DNA of 64,000 bases from Solen grandis (GCA_021229015.1 CM037783.1:53084904-53148903), one strand, 5' to 3'. Shown: positions 50,147 through 61,732, counted from the first letter of the stretch. A program made the numbers and translations. The notes: a model not told the origin generated them from the letters alone.

Positions 50147-50650
50147 CGTACCCGGTGGTCGAGTGGTTAGAGCGTCTGCCTCGGGAGCAGGAGGTTGTGG
50201 GTTCGATCCCTGGCCGCGACATACCAAAGTCGTAAAAAATGGTACTGTTATAGCTCCCTTGCTTTAGGTAGTTGTAGGACTGGTTAGCCCGGTGTCAGGA
50301 TAATGTGACTGGGTGTGGTATCATGCCAAATGTCTACGGCGTGATATTGCAGTGTGACAGCACTAAATCTGTCTCAAGTAGGATGCCTGGATAGCGTAGT
50401 GTTAACGAGCCTCGCTTCTCACCAGTGCGTCCCAGTCACGTACGTGAGAGGGTACGGTGGTCGCCCGTCCAGACACGTGTATTTTCTCCGGGCACTCCGG
50501 TTTCCTCCCGCAATAATGACCACATACGCCGCCATCAGAGCCATCGAGTTTGATTAATATAAGTTGTGATAACTTGTTTCGTAATCGATGTAAAATAAAG
50601 TATTAGTAGACATCGTCTCCGGTGGGACATTTAAACCCAACAAACAAACA
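50147..50650 (+). repeat. SINE-A copy with full tRNA-like head, interrupted
   Basis: The head reads TGGTCGAGTGGTTAGAGCG (A-box), CTGCCTCGGGAGCAGGAGG and GGTTCGATCCC (B-box), as in a tRNA. The SINE body then matches 44229-44507. It is interrupted at 50382 by a 223-bp insert and resumes at 50605 with GTAGACATCGTCTCC. The tail ends TTTAAACCCAAC then (AAAC)n. Confidence 0.85.
50382..50604 (+). mobile_element. Nested insertion in SINE-A
   Basis: This 223-bp segment is absent from the 44229 SINE copy. It is flanked by the 5-bp direct repeat AGTAG (50377-50381 and 50605-50609). It contains CTCCGGGCACTCCGGTTTCC and TCCCGCAATAATGACCA, and ends AAAATAAAGTATT. The element type is not certain; a second retroposed SINE is plausible. 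Confidence 0.7.
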
Positions 50651-50669
50651 ATACAATCAGTGGAACTCT

Positions 50670-50911
50670 TTAACCCTTTCCCTCATATAGACTCATTTTG
50701 ACGCACTCAATAGGTACCACATAAAGCTTGATCTGCAGAAAACCACAGTTAAACCTTACCAAATTTGATTGTAAAATCCTCATTTCCAGACCACTGAGGA
50801 GCAGCGAACAGCATAAAACCTGATCAGCCTGCGAGTTACTCGCAGGCTGATCTGGTTTTATGCTGTTCGCATAGGTCTTTTCATGGTATCCTCTATGAGG
50901 GAAAGGGTTAA
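50670..50911 (-). mobile_element. TTAA-flanked MITE, copy 6 (full length)
   Basis: Reverse orientation, TTAA on both sides, complete internal palindrome. It starts just after the SINE-A tail. Confidence 0.92.
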
Positions 50912-51710
50912 ATGTAAATATTACAACACGTTTACTTCCGAATGTTTTATGAAAAAAGACATGTGCATACATGTATATTTACTTTTTCATACATGCCTTT
51001 TTTGCATTTTTGTTTCACGGTTTTAAATGACAAGTGTTTAATAATAAACATTATGTGTTTACTGGCTATTAATACGCCAGTATGTTAATTAAGACCCACG
51101 TGCTAACTACCAAATAATACATAACAAATGAGAAGTGCAAGCATACACGTAGCCTTGTCGCATTTCTTTTGAAAAATGAATAGCACTAAAAGCTTTGAGC
51201 TGACCACCAAATAAGAAATTATGTAAACAATGGACCAGGGAAACCAATCGTACCCAGCAGCAAATTCATGTATTTTGTGTCTACCAAACTCAGATTATTT
51301 TTTGCATTTAGGGATTTTTTGCGAAAGGTACATTTCAAGAGGCGTTTTTTTTTTGTTTTTTTTTGCTTTTTTTCCACCCTAGATTTTTCTAAAATTTTGC
51401 TTTGCACATAAGTACTTTAGACTTTAACTAAACGCTATGTGCATTAAAATAGGGGATAACCTTGCTCGTCTTAGAGATAAAGCTTATTGTACAAAAGCAC
51501 TTTAGCTGTTTACAAAAATGACATTAAAAGATTAAAAAGATTTTATTTCTTAATACTTTGAAAGCATATCAAAATGATAGTTTCCGAAAATTTAACCATA
51601 ATTTGTAACTTATAATGTATTCTCTAAGATACACCTGTAAATACTGTCAAACATGCGTTGGAAAAACAAAACGAGCATGAAATTTCGATTGTGCCGGATC
51701 AAAATGTATA

Positions 51711-51737
<27 letters not shown>
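51711..51737. repeat. Poly(C) run
   Basis: Twenty-seven consecutive C residues; the length is prone to sequencing error. Confidence 0.9.
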
Positions 51738-51741
<4 letters not shown>

Positions 51742-52130
51742 AAGCTGTGAGATGTTATATATAATTTTCTTAATAAAATATTTTCATCGAAAAGATTTTT
51801 TTATTTTTTCAGTTTCATTTGACAGCTACGACTATAAAGGCTTTCTGAAAATGTAAAGATATATATATATATCACGTACCATGTTTATTTTTTTACTAAA
51901 ATTTCTTTTTCAATGAAATTTTAGCCAAATGTGCATTAAACATTGAAATGGGACTTTTTGGACCTTAAAAACTTCGAAAATATATTTTAAAATAATGTCT
52001 TCAACGCATGAATATTAAAATTTGGGTTTTCCTTTAACATTCTTTTACAAAATATGAGAATTTCCAAATTAAAATCAGTGATAGCCCGCTCAAACGCTGT
52101 TAATTAATAAAATGGTTGATTAGCGGCCTT

Positions 52131-52205
52131 TTTTTTCAAAATGACGTCATTTTTCACGGTCGTGGCGAGAGTATACGAGATTTCCTTCATTAGGCTTATT
52201 TCAAA
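52131..52205 (+). repeat. Direct repeat pair, copy 1 (copy 2 at 53205)
   Basis: It shares GGCGAGAGTATACGAGATTT then CCTTCAT with 53205-53283. Both are preceded by a T-rich tract and an ATGACGTCA/ATGGCGTCA motif, and both are followed within about 60 bases by AGCACATCT. Confidence 0.7.
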
Positions 52206-53204
52206 CTCCATTATAGTTATCTCCCTTGAACTTACTTAGCACATCTACAACTGATGGGAGGTAACTACTGCGTGGAGTCTGTCTTTGATGATACATTTTA
52301 CTTTTCGTAAAAAAGGAGTATAAACTATAGCTGTATTGAACATGCATTCATTGTTGGCAGAATTAAGTTCTATTCCGTGCGGTTTTTGGCCAGCATGTAG
52401 CAAATACTAGCCCTCGCCGTTTCCAACATATCTATTTTAATATCAAAAAATCAGGGAAACTCATTTATGAGGGACCATCTCATTAACACATGCATTCACT
52501 AAATAAGAAACAAATCATGACAACCAGCAAAGCAAATACTGGTATGATGACAAGAACAATGACGAGCACTAGTATTAGGTATAACTGCATTTGGTTGGCT
52601 TTCATTGCACTTTGAAAGGCACAAAAGTAGAACATTAGTCGTGTTGTATAATCACAGAGCTATGTCAATTTTAATGAGTGTATTGTATATAATGTGCCAT
52701 GACTGTATAAGTATGGCGTGTATTACGTTGCAATATTCGATATATTCTATTTATGTGCAATAAATATGATTTATATTCTAATTTTTTTAATTTTTTATTC
52801 CAATTAAACATTGTATTATTTGTTTATTCAAAGACCTTAAACCAAGAAATGCGCTACTCGGCGAGATATCATAAATTCTCGGCGCGAACTCTTGAAGGTG
52901 CGGGTAAGAACGAGAGTAATTATTTAACCCTAAAACATATTGTAGGTATGTGTGTTGTTTTACATTCACTATATACTGACATTATTCCTTAGTTTAGGAA
53001 AGCTTTGGATAACAAATAAAAAAGTTTTGTAAAATATCCCCAAGTACTTGTTTCTATTATGGCGACCATAATATTCTACCAAAAGAAGTATTCACGCTTA
53101 ACACGTTATCTTAAAGATAACATGTATGTACTTGAGTGTATATCTGACGTTGAATGCTGTTTAAATGACTTTTTTTTTTAATCATAATTAACTCTAATGG
53201 CCCT

Positions 53205-53283
53205 TTTTCTTTAAATTCCAAATGGCGTCACTGTTCGCGTTCTTGGCGAGAGTATACGAGATTTCCTTCATAGGCGTATTTAA
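53205..53283 (+). repeat. Direct repeat pair, copy 2
   Basis: See 52131-52205. The copies are 1.07 kb apart in the same orientation. Confidence 0.7.
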
Positions 53284-54138
53284 GTAGCACATCTCCATTT
53301 GTTTTAGGTCTTTGGTTGTGAATTAAAATCGTAGAAACAGTACTCTGGTGTCCCTTACAGCGTCATGGTGTTTAACATTTGCTACGGTTGTCTACGATTA
53401 TTTATGGATAACTATGGCTGTGTTGATTCATAACCATATTATATTGAGTGACAACGTGCTTATTAGAATAGTTACAGCTACATATCGAGTCATTTTGACG
53501 ATATTTTGGGTCAACCTGACTTTAAATGAAGTTAAAATGTACATATATTGAGTGAGATTGTCATAATGTCTTGTGGTAAAGTCGTTATATAGATAGGATA
53601 TTATTTATTGGGTTCATTTTATATACGCATCGTTTAGAAGGCCTTATTCCATGCCATTGTTATCTTTTTTTATTATTTCTGTATGTGTATGATAACATAA
53701 TTTGCATTATTGTTTCATTAAGGCGCACAATGCGCTGAAAGACTGACGACGAGATTTATGCATGTTAGCCATTCTTGTAATTCAAACTCCAACGTTTAAT
53801 CAGGGTTGATATTTCACGTGATGTCATATGACCCGTTTTCCTGCAACTCTAGTTTCTTGTAGTAAAATAAACTCGCTCTTTGGTTCATGATAACCCCGCC
53901 GACAGTCCCTCAGTGCCTTGAGCGTTTTGATTTGTTTCATAATGGTCCATTCATACCTACGGGGTTAGGGCCGGCAATCGAAGCGATACAAAACGGTTAA
54001 AATGGAAGTGTTAATTATGCAAATTAACAATGCCTGCTTTGATTTACGACTACGTAAGACTGGCGGCTACCTCCAGTCTAAAGACTTAAAAAAATCATTT
54101 TTCCATCATAATTATTATATATTTGCACCAAAAGTTTG

Positions 54139-54630
54139 TTTAAAGCAGCTTGTTCACAGATGGTCATTTACTAAGAATTTGTTGTTGTTGTTTTAGCTAT
54201 GTGTGTGTATAACGTCTATCAATACCCATCTACAAATGAGTGGTCACCCAATGCACAAGCAACCGTCCGTAATTGTAAAAAATAAATAAATGGGTGGTTT
54301 CTCCACCGCAGGCAGTATTGAACGGTATTTAACCTATATATAGAACTATAAAACCTACTAGTATATTGATTTAGATTTTCTATATGTGTTTGCCGCCACA
54401 TGACTAATCACATCATTCTTCGCGCATGCGCTCATATCACAGGCTGAACTTCGATACCCGGAACTGGTGAAGACCGTGTAACTTGACACTGCAAGCACGT
54501 GCTTCGGTGATACCGTATTTTACATTTAACCTATTTCACCTAAGTGGCGTTTGCGTAAATAGCGTTTTCCCGTGCGAGGTGACCTAGCTAGCCTACACTT
54601 CTCGGGAAATAAAGACTACATCAAGTCCAT
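54139..54630 (+). mobile_element. Second copy of the AAAGCAGCT element, right end lost
   Basis: It aligns with 14884-15368 from TTTAAAGCAGCTTGTTCACA through ATCAATACCCATCTACAAATG, CATGCGCT and AGGCTGAAC. The right inverted terminus is missing; the similarity stops near AAATAAAGACTAC, just before the (AT)n at 54634. Confidence 0.7.
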
Positions 54631-54633
54631 CAT

Positions 54634-54655
54634 TATATATATATATATATATATA
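54634..54655. repeat. (AT)n microsatellite
   Basis: About eleven AT units, at the broken end of the preceding element. Confidence 0.9.
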
Positions 54656-55028
54656 GGACACCATGCTCGTATATCCATGGTAACCGATTTTAATAAAGAG
54701 CTAAATATACATCTTGAGTTAAAAAAAAGAAGATATGAAGAGAATACACATGCAGTTACTAACAGATAATTCAATACAGTTCAATTTATCTGCATGAATT
54801 GTTTGAATATCGCCAGGCCCTTCATTTTTACAGGAAAAAAAATCGAAAAGAGAGTTAGAAAAGCTTCAAATCCTAAAGTCTTAAGATATTGCAACATCCA
54901 TGCAATAATAAACACGTTATAAATGAAGCGTAATAAACGCGTTATAAATGCAGCCACCCGCTATTTGCAAGGCGATATCTATTCGCTTTTTTTTTTATTT
55001 CTTGAGGCATATTCTATTTTTATTTGAT

Positions 55029-55120
55029 ATTAAAGCCCTAAAACATTAAGGCTTCGTAAAGATTTACTCACATGAAAAATAGCCGACGGTAATTAACCGC
55101 GACCGGGAATCGAACACTGA
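55029..55120 (-). repeat. Repeat family B, copy 4
   Basis: The minus strand reads GTTCGATTCCCGGTCGCGGT, then TACCGTCGGCTATTTTTCAT, GTGAGTAAATCTTTACGAAG and the AAGCCTTAATG...GGGCTTTAAT end. Confidence 0.75.
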
Positions 55121-55515
55121 CAAGCGTTTCTCAAAGCTTCATAAAGCTACAAAATAACACATAGCGAAGGGTAATAAATTGATACTTTCGTATATGATAT
55201 ATATTTTTTGAAAAATGAACTTTGAAAACGTCTTTATTGTATTTTATAAACTGAACGATAAAATACACTTTTTTCAGAGTATAATCGTGAAAATTAATGA
55301 CAATCGCTGCATACAGTCGAGAATTAATTTCTAATTTATATTACCTCCCTTTAACAAATTATTTTTTAACTATTTCTACCTTTTTAATTCTTTTTTTTTC
55401 TTTGTTTTTGCGATAATTACTTACAAATCAAAGTCTTTTGAAGGTTTCAGCCTGATAGAAATTTATTACGGTAACTGATTAATAATTTGATGAATTGATT
55501 GCTTAATCGATTTGA

Positions 55516-55559
55516 TAATTAAATAAATAAATAAATAAATAATTAAATAAATAAATAAT
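55516..55559. repeat. (AAAT)n simple repeat
   Basis: AAATAAATAAATAAAT interrupted once. Confidence 0.85.
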
Positions 55560-56849
55560 CATTTTAACGCTCAATTATCCGATCTTAAACCCCCAGAAAA
55601 ATAATACAAGGCAACAAATTGTTCAATAAAGTATATTATGAAATTAAACATTGTTTTATCATTTATGTAATTTCTATACCAGCTTACTAATTTATTATCA
55701 GAGGTGAATAACGTACGTACTTCTTGATACTGGGTAAAATGTTGAAGGGATTGTCAAAGGGATGGTAAGTCGTGAATAAGTTGTTTTTATTTTTACTCTG
55801 AATTGAAATTAACCATTCAACTGTATTTTATAAAACCTTTTTTTTTTTCATTCAAACTTCAGTGAAGATTACGAAATTTCCAAAATCAACAAGAATCGAA
55901 TTGTAATTTGGATTAATTCCCTTTAACATATTTTAATTTAGATATTTTTTATTCTATCCTCTGCATTAATTGTTATATAGTGCTCTGTCTGTTGATAGAA
56001 AGGCATGCATTTTAAGAAGAAAAAATATATAGTTATTAAATATATTTAAATCTCCAGCCAACTTAAACCATAGAATTTAATGATTTCGAAAAACAACAAA
56101 ATAGCTATTTAACACCATCTTACAGACGTTTTGAACAGCATTTTGAAGCTAACATGACAAGAAGTATACATGCCAAATGTTGAGGGTCCAAAGAGTCACA
56201 GCTTAGTGTTTTAATGCATATTTGGCAAAGAAATAAAAATAAAAAGTCAGTTTTAGTTAAGAAAACAAACTTGGTGAGATATACATTTTTTTTAATGTTA
56301 TTTTTTTTAAAATTATTTTCTGAAAGTCTTTATAGAGCTATCAGATGATTTAACAAGAACTATATTATATAATTCCATAGCCTCTTTTGTATATATTTTA
56401 GTCCAGACACAATGACTACTTTTGCTGGTAGTGTAATTTTTAATGCATGCATGTTTGACAGAATTTTTACCTTTAACTTAAAATAACACATTATAAACTA
56501 CAAATTATGATAAAACAATTTCAATATGCTATTTTTCCATTTTTAATGCTTTATTTTTTTTTAAATTTTAGCAAACAGTGATGTTTAATCATAACTAAGC
56601 TATTAACGAAACGAGCATTTTTAATTAATTCATATTATCTAAAATAATTTAGAAATCATCTAAAAGAACTATGTGTAAAATTTTAGAAAATTCTGTCCGT
56701 TCACCTTCAGTACAAGTTATACAAGTCATAAGACGTTTTTAACCCGGTTTTTTTTTTTTCGTTATTTTTTTTTTTTTTTATAACCCTTCACAAAGATACG
56801 CTGTTTAAACATGTCCACCCTCTTTCTTTGTCCAAGCCATTGCGATTTT

Positions 56850-56878
56850 CCAAAATGGCAGCCTCCATAGGACATTAG
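56850..56878 (+). promoter_or_regulatory. YY1-like site and 7-codon upstream ORF of C5orf22 homolog
   Basis: CCAAAATGGCAGCC resembles a YY1 element, which is common at animal housekeeping start sites. Its ATG (56855) also opens a short frame, MAASIGH, closed by TAG at 56876-56878, 37 bases before the main ATG. If transcription starts upstream of it, this is a uORF that could lower translation; if it starts at or after it, it is only a promoter site. Confidence 0.35.
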
Positions 56879-56915
56879 CAACACTTAATAGAATACACTG
56901 TAATAAGAAGCAACA

Positions 56916-56978
56916 ATGTCGTCACGTTTGAAGAAATATGAAATTTTGCCAGTTGTTGTAGTTGAAGACCACCACGAG
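56916..56978 (+). CDS. C5orf22: UPF0489 / C5orf22 homolog, exon 1
   Basis: The 21 codons MSSRLKKYEILPVVVVEDHH plus E match the start of human C5orf22 (…PVWVVEDHQE). The donor is GAG|GTGAAA at 56978/56979, phase 0. Joined to exon 2 it gives [21 protein letters not shown], aligning without a gap to [21 protein letters not shown] in human. An open frame continuing past this donor to 57314 runs into a transposon and is not used. Confidence 0.9.
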
Positions 56979-57183
56979 GTGAAAAGCTTTGTTAAAAACA
57001 GATTTATTTATAATTTTCTCCCAATCGACATATCGTTCAATCATCCCTGGCACAGGCTTCATTTGTCGACAGTTAAGTTGACCAAGTTAAAGAGGAAACA
57101 GCTGTCATTCTCCAGATTAAAAAAAAAGCAACATCTGTATATGAAAATATTTAAAAACTATTTACAATGCGCTGTTGTAATTA

Positions 57184-58071
57184 CACTGAGGTGTTGCGGT
57201 CAATTCGTAACCGGTTTCAGGTCAATTCGTAACCACTTTCAAATCACTGGTCAATACGTAACCATTTTAATTGGTCGATTCGTAACTTCCCACAAATTAT
57301 CAATGCTAAATTAGGAAGGATTTAATTATATGCAGTGAAAGCTAATAAATACGATACTGAATAATAAATAACATTAATAATGCGGTCTGAGGTAAATTTC
57401 AGTTTGTTGTACATATTAGATCTAGATGAAACTTGAGTATAATCACATGATGATCCAGCCCCCGGATTCCATTTCTTGATTGCAAAATGGAGTTTTATGA
57501 TATATGGTGGTAAATATGTATGTATGAAAGTCTATCCTAACAATTTAGATGAAACAAAGCAGTAGACTGGACAAATGTCTCTCATAAATATATTTTTTAA
57601 AACCAAGGGACAGAGTGATTGGCAATTGTCTCAAATATTATATAAGACAATATATTTCGTAATGATAACATCAACAAACAAATAACATTTTTACCCCCCG
57701 AAAATAGATAAATTAATTATATTTTGCGCTATTTTACTATTTGATTACCATCCATGACTTTGAGTGCTGAACTTACTCCAATTTGTGGGAAAGTTATGCA
57801 ATCCAAATATATTCAAATTTTGGCTTTATCATTAAATCATCTATGAACCATAACATATATTTATCACATACAATACCAATCAACACAAAATTAAAGGAAT
57901 GTAAAACTGATAAAAATTAACATCTATAATATAAGGTTACATGTCGCGGTAACAAATTGGCCTATACTTTGAAAAGGTTACGAATTGACTTGTTAAAAAA
58001 GGTTACAAATGGACAAAAAAAAGAGGTTACGAATTGGTTTGATTACGAATTGACCAGTATTCCCTCTGAGT
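57184..58071. mobile_element. DNA element with iterated 15-bp GGTCAATTCGTAACC termini
   Basis: The left end has four copies or variants of GGTCAATTCGTAACC within about 90 bases (57198-57285). The right end has four or more in inverted sense, GGTTACGAATTGACC type (57948-58055). Outside these, CACTGAGG on the left and CCTCTGAGTAG on the right are imperfectly inverted. The interior is AT-rich and non-coding. It is probably a non-autonomous DNA transposon with sub-terminal transposase-binding repeats; superfamily not assigned. Confidence 0.75.
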
Positions 58072-58734
58072 AGGTCATCCAAGGAATCCGAAGCCTTGAA
58101 ACCTTCAGTCAAATTGATGTTGATGGTTCAAGTGTAGAGCTGGAACTGGTAGACATTTTGTACCTGGGTACCTGCGGCTGTATTACGCATGGGTACCCAA
58201 TGTTATTAATTTCCTTTTAAATTAAAACTTGATAGCTGGCACTTGCAAAAACAAGGCCACGAACCTAACTTCTTTAAAAAGCCAAGTTGGCAGTTTTTCA
58301 GTCTTCTGCATGACAAGCAGAAGTCAAAATGCAACATTTGTGACTTTGAATTAACTTACCGTGGAGGTGGTACTTCTTTCATGAAAACATTGAGTTTATA
58401 CACCCCATGAAGCTATGGAAGTGATCTGTTGACAGCCTCACCACAGAGTCTGTTGGTCCAGTGCAGATCAAATAAAACATTATGTTTTGAAAGTTTAACA
58501 GACGTCTGTTTCATTTTGAACGTTATGGGTGAACAAAATCATCTGGTGTTTGGTGGAAAATCTTGGAGTTGTTTATATGATGATTCAGTTATCTATTAGA
58601 AGGATCAAACTAATTTTTATTTATATATCTTTACTATATAATAGTCTGGTACAGGGGTAATAATTAGTACCAGGGTAGAAGCGTTACCCAACCTGATACT
58701 TGAGTACTCGAGTACTCGTCCCAGCTCTGTTTGT

Positions 58735-59310
58735 GTTGGGAGCTGATTCCATTCCCTGACAACTGGTGGTACTCAGTTGACTGTACACTTTGTTGACTGA
58801 TTCATCCCGAACCTCTAGTTCTGGTGTCTCCAGGCTGAATGATACTGCCTTTGTTGATGTTCATGATTTCTGACCTTTTGAAGATAATTCAATCTATGTG
58901 CCCTGTGCCTGTCTATGTTCTTTCAATGGGAGGAGCCACACAAGATCTTTTACCATGATTTTATTGCAACCTTATGATTGGTCATGATAGTTGTTGTTTG
59001 GATACCTTACGCCTCTTCTTTGCACCTTCTCTAGATGTTCAACATCTATAGCAAGGTAAGGTTCCCAAGATGCTGAGGCATAGTTGAGAATGGGCAACAC
59101 AAACATTTGGTATGTTTGTTCTTGGACATGTAATCTTTTTGCAATCACAAAGATTTCTCCGTAGAAGAGTTATGGGACTTGGATATAAGAATAAGCCATA
59201 TTCTTCCACACTGAAGTTGTATGTGTCTGAAGTGAAAGAGGGTTGATGGTCTGCAGTTTCAGAAAAGTCTGTACGACCCAGAGATGAAATCTCATCTTAA
59301 CCTGCCAAGT
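58735..59310 (-). pseudogene. LINE (non-LTR retrotransposon) reverse transcriptase C-terminal relic
   Basis: On the minus strand the frames give, in order: TWQVKMRFH (near 59300), LLRRNLCDCKK, YQMFVLPILNYASASWEPYL, HLEKVQRRGVRY, then after a stop, KDLVWLLPLKEHRQAQ and a tail resembling the WNSLP end. This is the usual order after the RT fingers and palm of jockey/CR1-like LINEs (LRRNL, LVRPILEYAS.VWDPY, LEMVQRRAAR, LGW..L..RR). At least one frameshift near 59145 and several stops make it non-functional. It is antisense within C5orf22 intron 1. Confidence 0.8.
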
Positions 59311-59521
59311 GCTTGTATCAAATATTCACTTATTGACGGTGCACTATTGGTAATTACGCAAATTAACAATGCCGCTGTTGCAGATCAGTTTTACATTTAT
59401 TTATTTTTGACACAAAATTGATTTTTCAACACTTTCCCTTAAATTTTAAAAATACTTGTGCGTAGAGTTAACCCAGGGTTTTTCCTGAATTTTTTCAATT
59501 GGGTGTCAAATGACCCCTTGA

Positions 59522-59836
<315 letters not shown>

Positions 59837-60191
59837 TGAGTGCTCTTTAAACATTTTTAGTATATTTACAAATACAGAGCCTAAACTATTTCCTATCTTT
59901 ATTATTAAAAAGGGCAAGTATACTGCCAATGGTAAGTTTCTCTCTCACTTTGTGAGAATTCAGAATTAATATGGCCACAATTTAAAGATGGTTTTGAAAA
60001 CAAGGCAGATTCAAAGCAGACAGATACTTTCAGATGCTGCTTTGCTCTCATACAGTATTGTAGGACAGATTCTTTCTATTTGACATAGATAAATTTGTTT
60101 CATATACCACTCTAAGTTCTGTAAATTAGCATTCATTAGGTCATGAATATTAACAAGGTTAAGGGTTATTTTACCTCATTCTAATGTACAG

Positions 60192-60341
60192 GTCACTGAG
60201 TATAGAGAACTGGATCCTGCCAGCAGTGTATGCCGGTCACATTGACCACGTCATCTGGCTCAAGCCACCCTGGTGTAGTCAGGTGGAGGACAAGTCTACC
60301 AGCTTCTATGTGGGCAAGTGTAAACAGTCTGGCAGAATCAG
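60192..60341 (+). CDS. C5orf22: UPF0489 / C5orf22 homolog, exon 3
   Basis: It completes Glu70 and encodes [20 protein letters not shown], then [11 protein letters not shown], to SGRI and two bases of Arg120. Human has [26 protein letters not shown] at the same place. The acceptor is TGTACAG; the donor is AG|GTGGGT, phase 2. Confidence 0.95.
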
Positions 60342-61095
60342 GTGGGTCTCTCTACTGCTGTAGATTATTACTCTAATACAGGGATGTCAATATTATTCGG
60401 AGTAGGAGGTAAAACTGTAAAAGTAGAAGAGGGTAAACTCTCAACTTGATACATTTATATACATTCATGAGAGAAATGTATCTGGGTGAGGATGTTGAAT
60501 ATATCTGGGTGAGGATGTTGAATATTCATTCATGAGAGAAATGTATCTGGGTGAGGATATTGAATATTTATCCATCAGAGAAATGTATCTGGGGGAGGAT
60601 ATTGAATATTTATTCATCAGAGAAATGTATCTGGGTGAGGATATTGAATATTCATTCATCAGAGAAAGGTATCGGTGGAGATGTTGAACTTCTCTTTAAA
60701 GTCATTGTCCTTCATTCTCCACATAAGCATAGAAAAATTAGACATTGTTTCTTCAGGGGTAAAAACTGGAGGAAAAAAAATGAAATATATATATAACTGA
60801 TTAGCTATGGCATCCCAATAGGATGTTCTTGCTATCACACTGTGATAGCATGATTTGTCAATCAATGGACCTTTCCGGTTTTTGCAAGCAACATTTAAGT
60901 GCACTGTAAGTAATGAATTATTATCTCTATGTGACAAGTCAGCTGCTCACACAGTACTATAAACACATGTGTTTGTGTAAACTTAGTCTTTAACTAGGTC
61001 AACCATTGATTCCAGCATAGCTATTGATTGATCGGGAATAAGATAAAGTTGTTAACATCTGACAGGTCCATAAGCTGTATAATTGTGTGTTTCAG
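60342..61095 (+). other. C5orf22: C5orf22 homolog intron 3 (754 bp)
   Basis: GTGGGT donor and GTTTCAG acceptor. It carries the 42-bp minisatellite listed next and a small hairpin GCTATCACA/TGTGATAGC at 60831-60849. Confidence 0.85.
60460..60690 (+). repeat. 42-bp minisatellite, about five units
   Basis: The unit AGAGAAATGTATCTGGGTGA then GGATATTGAATATTCATTCATC is repeated with few changes; one truncated unit lacks the first half. Because 42 is a multiple of three, both strands stay open, and on the minus strand a YSISSPRYISLMN period appears. It is intronic and not expected to be translated. Confidence 0.9.
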
Positions 61096-61732
61096 GACCA
61101 CATGCAGTGAGAGTTACTTCCTCAGTGAAGTTCTGTATGTACCAGAGGAGCAGCTTGACAACAAGAAAAAGTTGACTTTCACCATAGCAACTGTGTGTCC
61201 TGGCAACTGGCAAAGTCTCAGTAATAATGGCAACTCTGATAAAATCGACACAGAGGATGAAGTTAAAAATAAAAATAACAATAGTGATTTGAGTAAGGCA
61301 AAATCTAGAGCAAGCAGTGATATAGAAAATCTGGAGAAAACTGAAGAAAACATAATTCTTGATGGTCCTCAGAGTAAGAAAGCAAAACTTGATAATGAAA
61401 ACTCAATTGCTGATATGACACCATGTAAATTAGCCTCATTATCAACATCACAAGTAACATCCTCAGCTATGATCTCTTCTGTTGACAATGCCGATATATG
61501 TAGCCCTTTATCATATAAGGATAATGAAACTAGTGAATTGAACTGTCCAAAACCTGGATTGGAAGGGAATAAGAATCTTGCTGATCTGGTGGAAGGCAGA
61601 CATTTTGTCCTTGATATTGACTTGGACTTCTTCTCTACTATGAATCCTTTTAAGGAAATGTATGGAGAAAAACAATACAAGATTCTACAAGAATTGTACA
61701 GATTTTCGAAACCAGAATCTACAAAGCCAGAA
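61096..61732 (+). CDS. C5orf22: UPF0489 / C5orf22 homolog, exon 4
   Basis: It completes Arg120 and encodes residues 121-332. It opens with [20 protein letters not shown] (human YFLSDGLYVPEDQL). A low-complexity middle rich in Asn, Ser, Lys and Asp follows, with a basic KSKKAKLD-type patch, as in human (AKKPKLALED). It ends with the conserved [20 protein letters not shown], then [24 protein letters not shown] (Asp293, Asp295, Asp297) is the second arginase-like metal motif. The acceptor is GTTTCAG; the donor is GAA|GTAAGA, phase 0. Confidence 0.95.

Larger units (their letters stand above)
39755..56915. other. Intergenic region between head-to-head genes
   Basis: About 17.2 kb between the VAT-1 5' end and the C5orf22 start. 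No gene is supported. It holds the gap, SINE-like repeats, the Penelope-like relic, hairpins and simple repeats listed separately. Stretches where I see nothing definable: 39800-41600, 41900-43500, 51000-51700, 51740-52120, 53290-54130 and 55150-56840. Confidence 0.7.

Noticed and set aside
50150..50217. Functional tRNA gene
   Set aside because: A- and B-boxes are present, but the sequence is the head of a SINE with other copies and lacks a convincing acceptor-stem pairing.
56979..57314. Continuation of the C5orf22 exon 1 frame to a stop at 57312
   Set aside because: The sequence after the GTGAAA donor has no similarity to the family and enters the GGTCAATTCGTAACC element. Splicing at 56978 restores the alignment exactly.
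60465..60659. YSISSPRYISL repeat peptide on the minus strand
   Set aside because: It is a product of the 42-bp intronic minisatellite.
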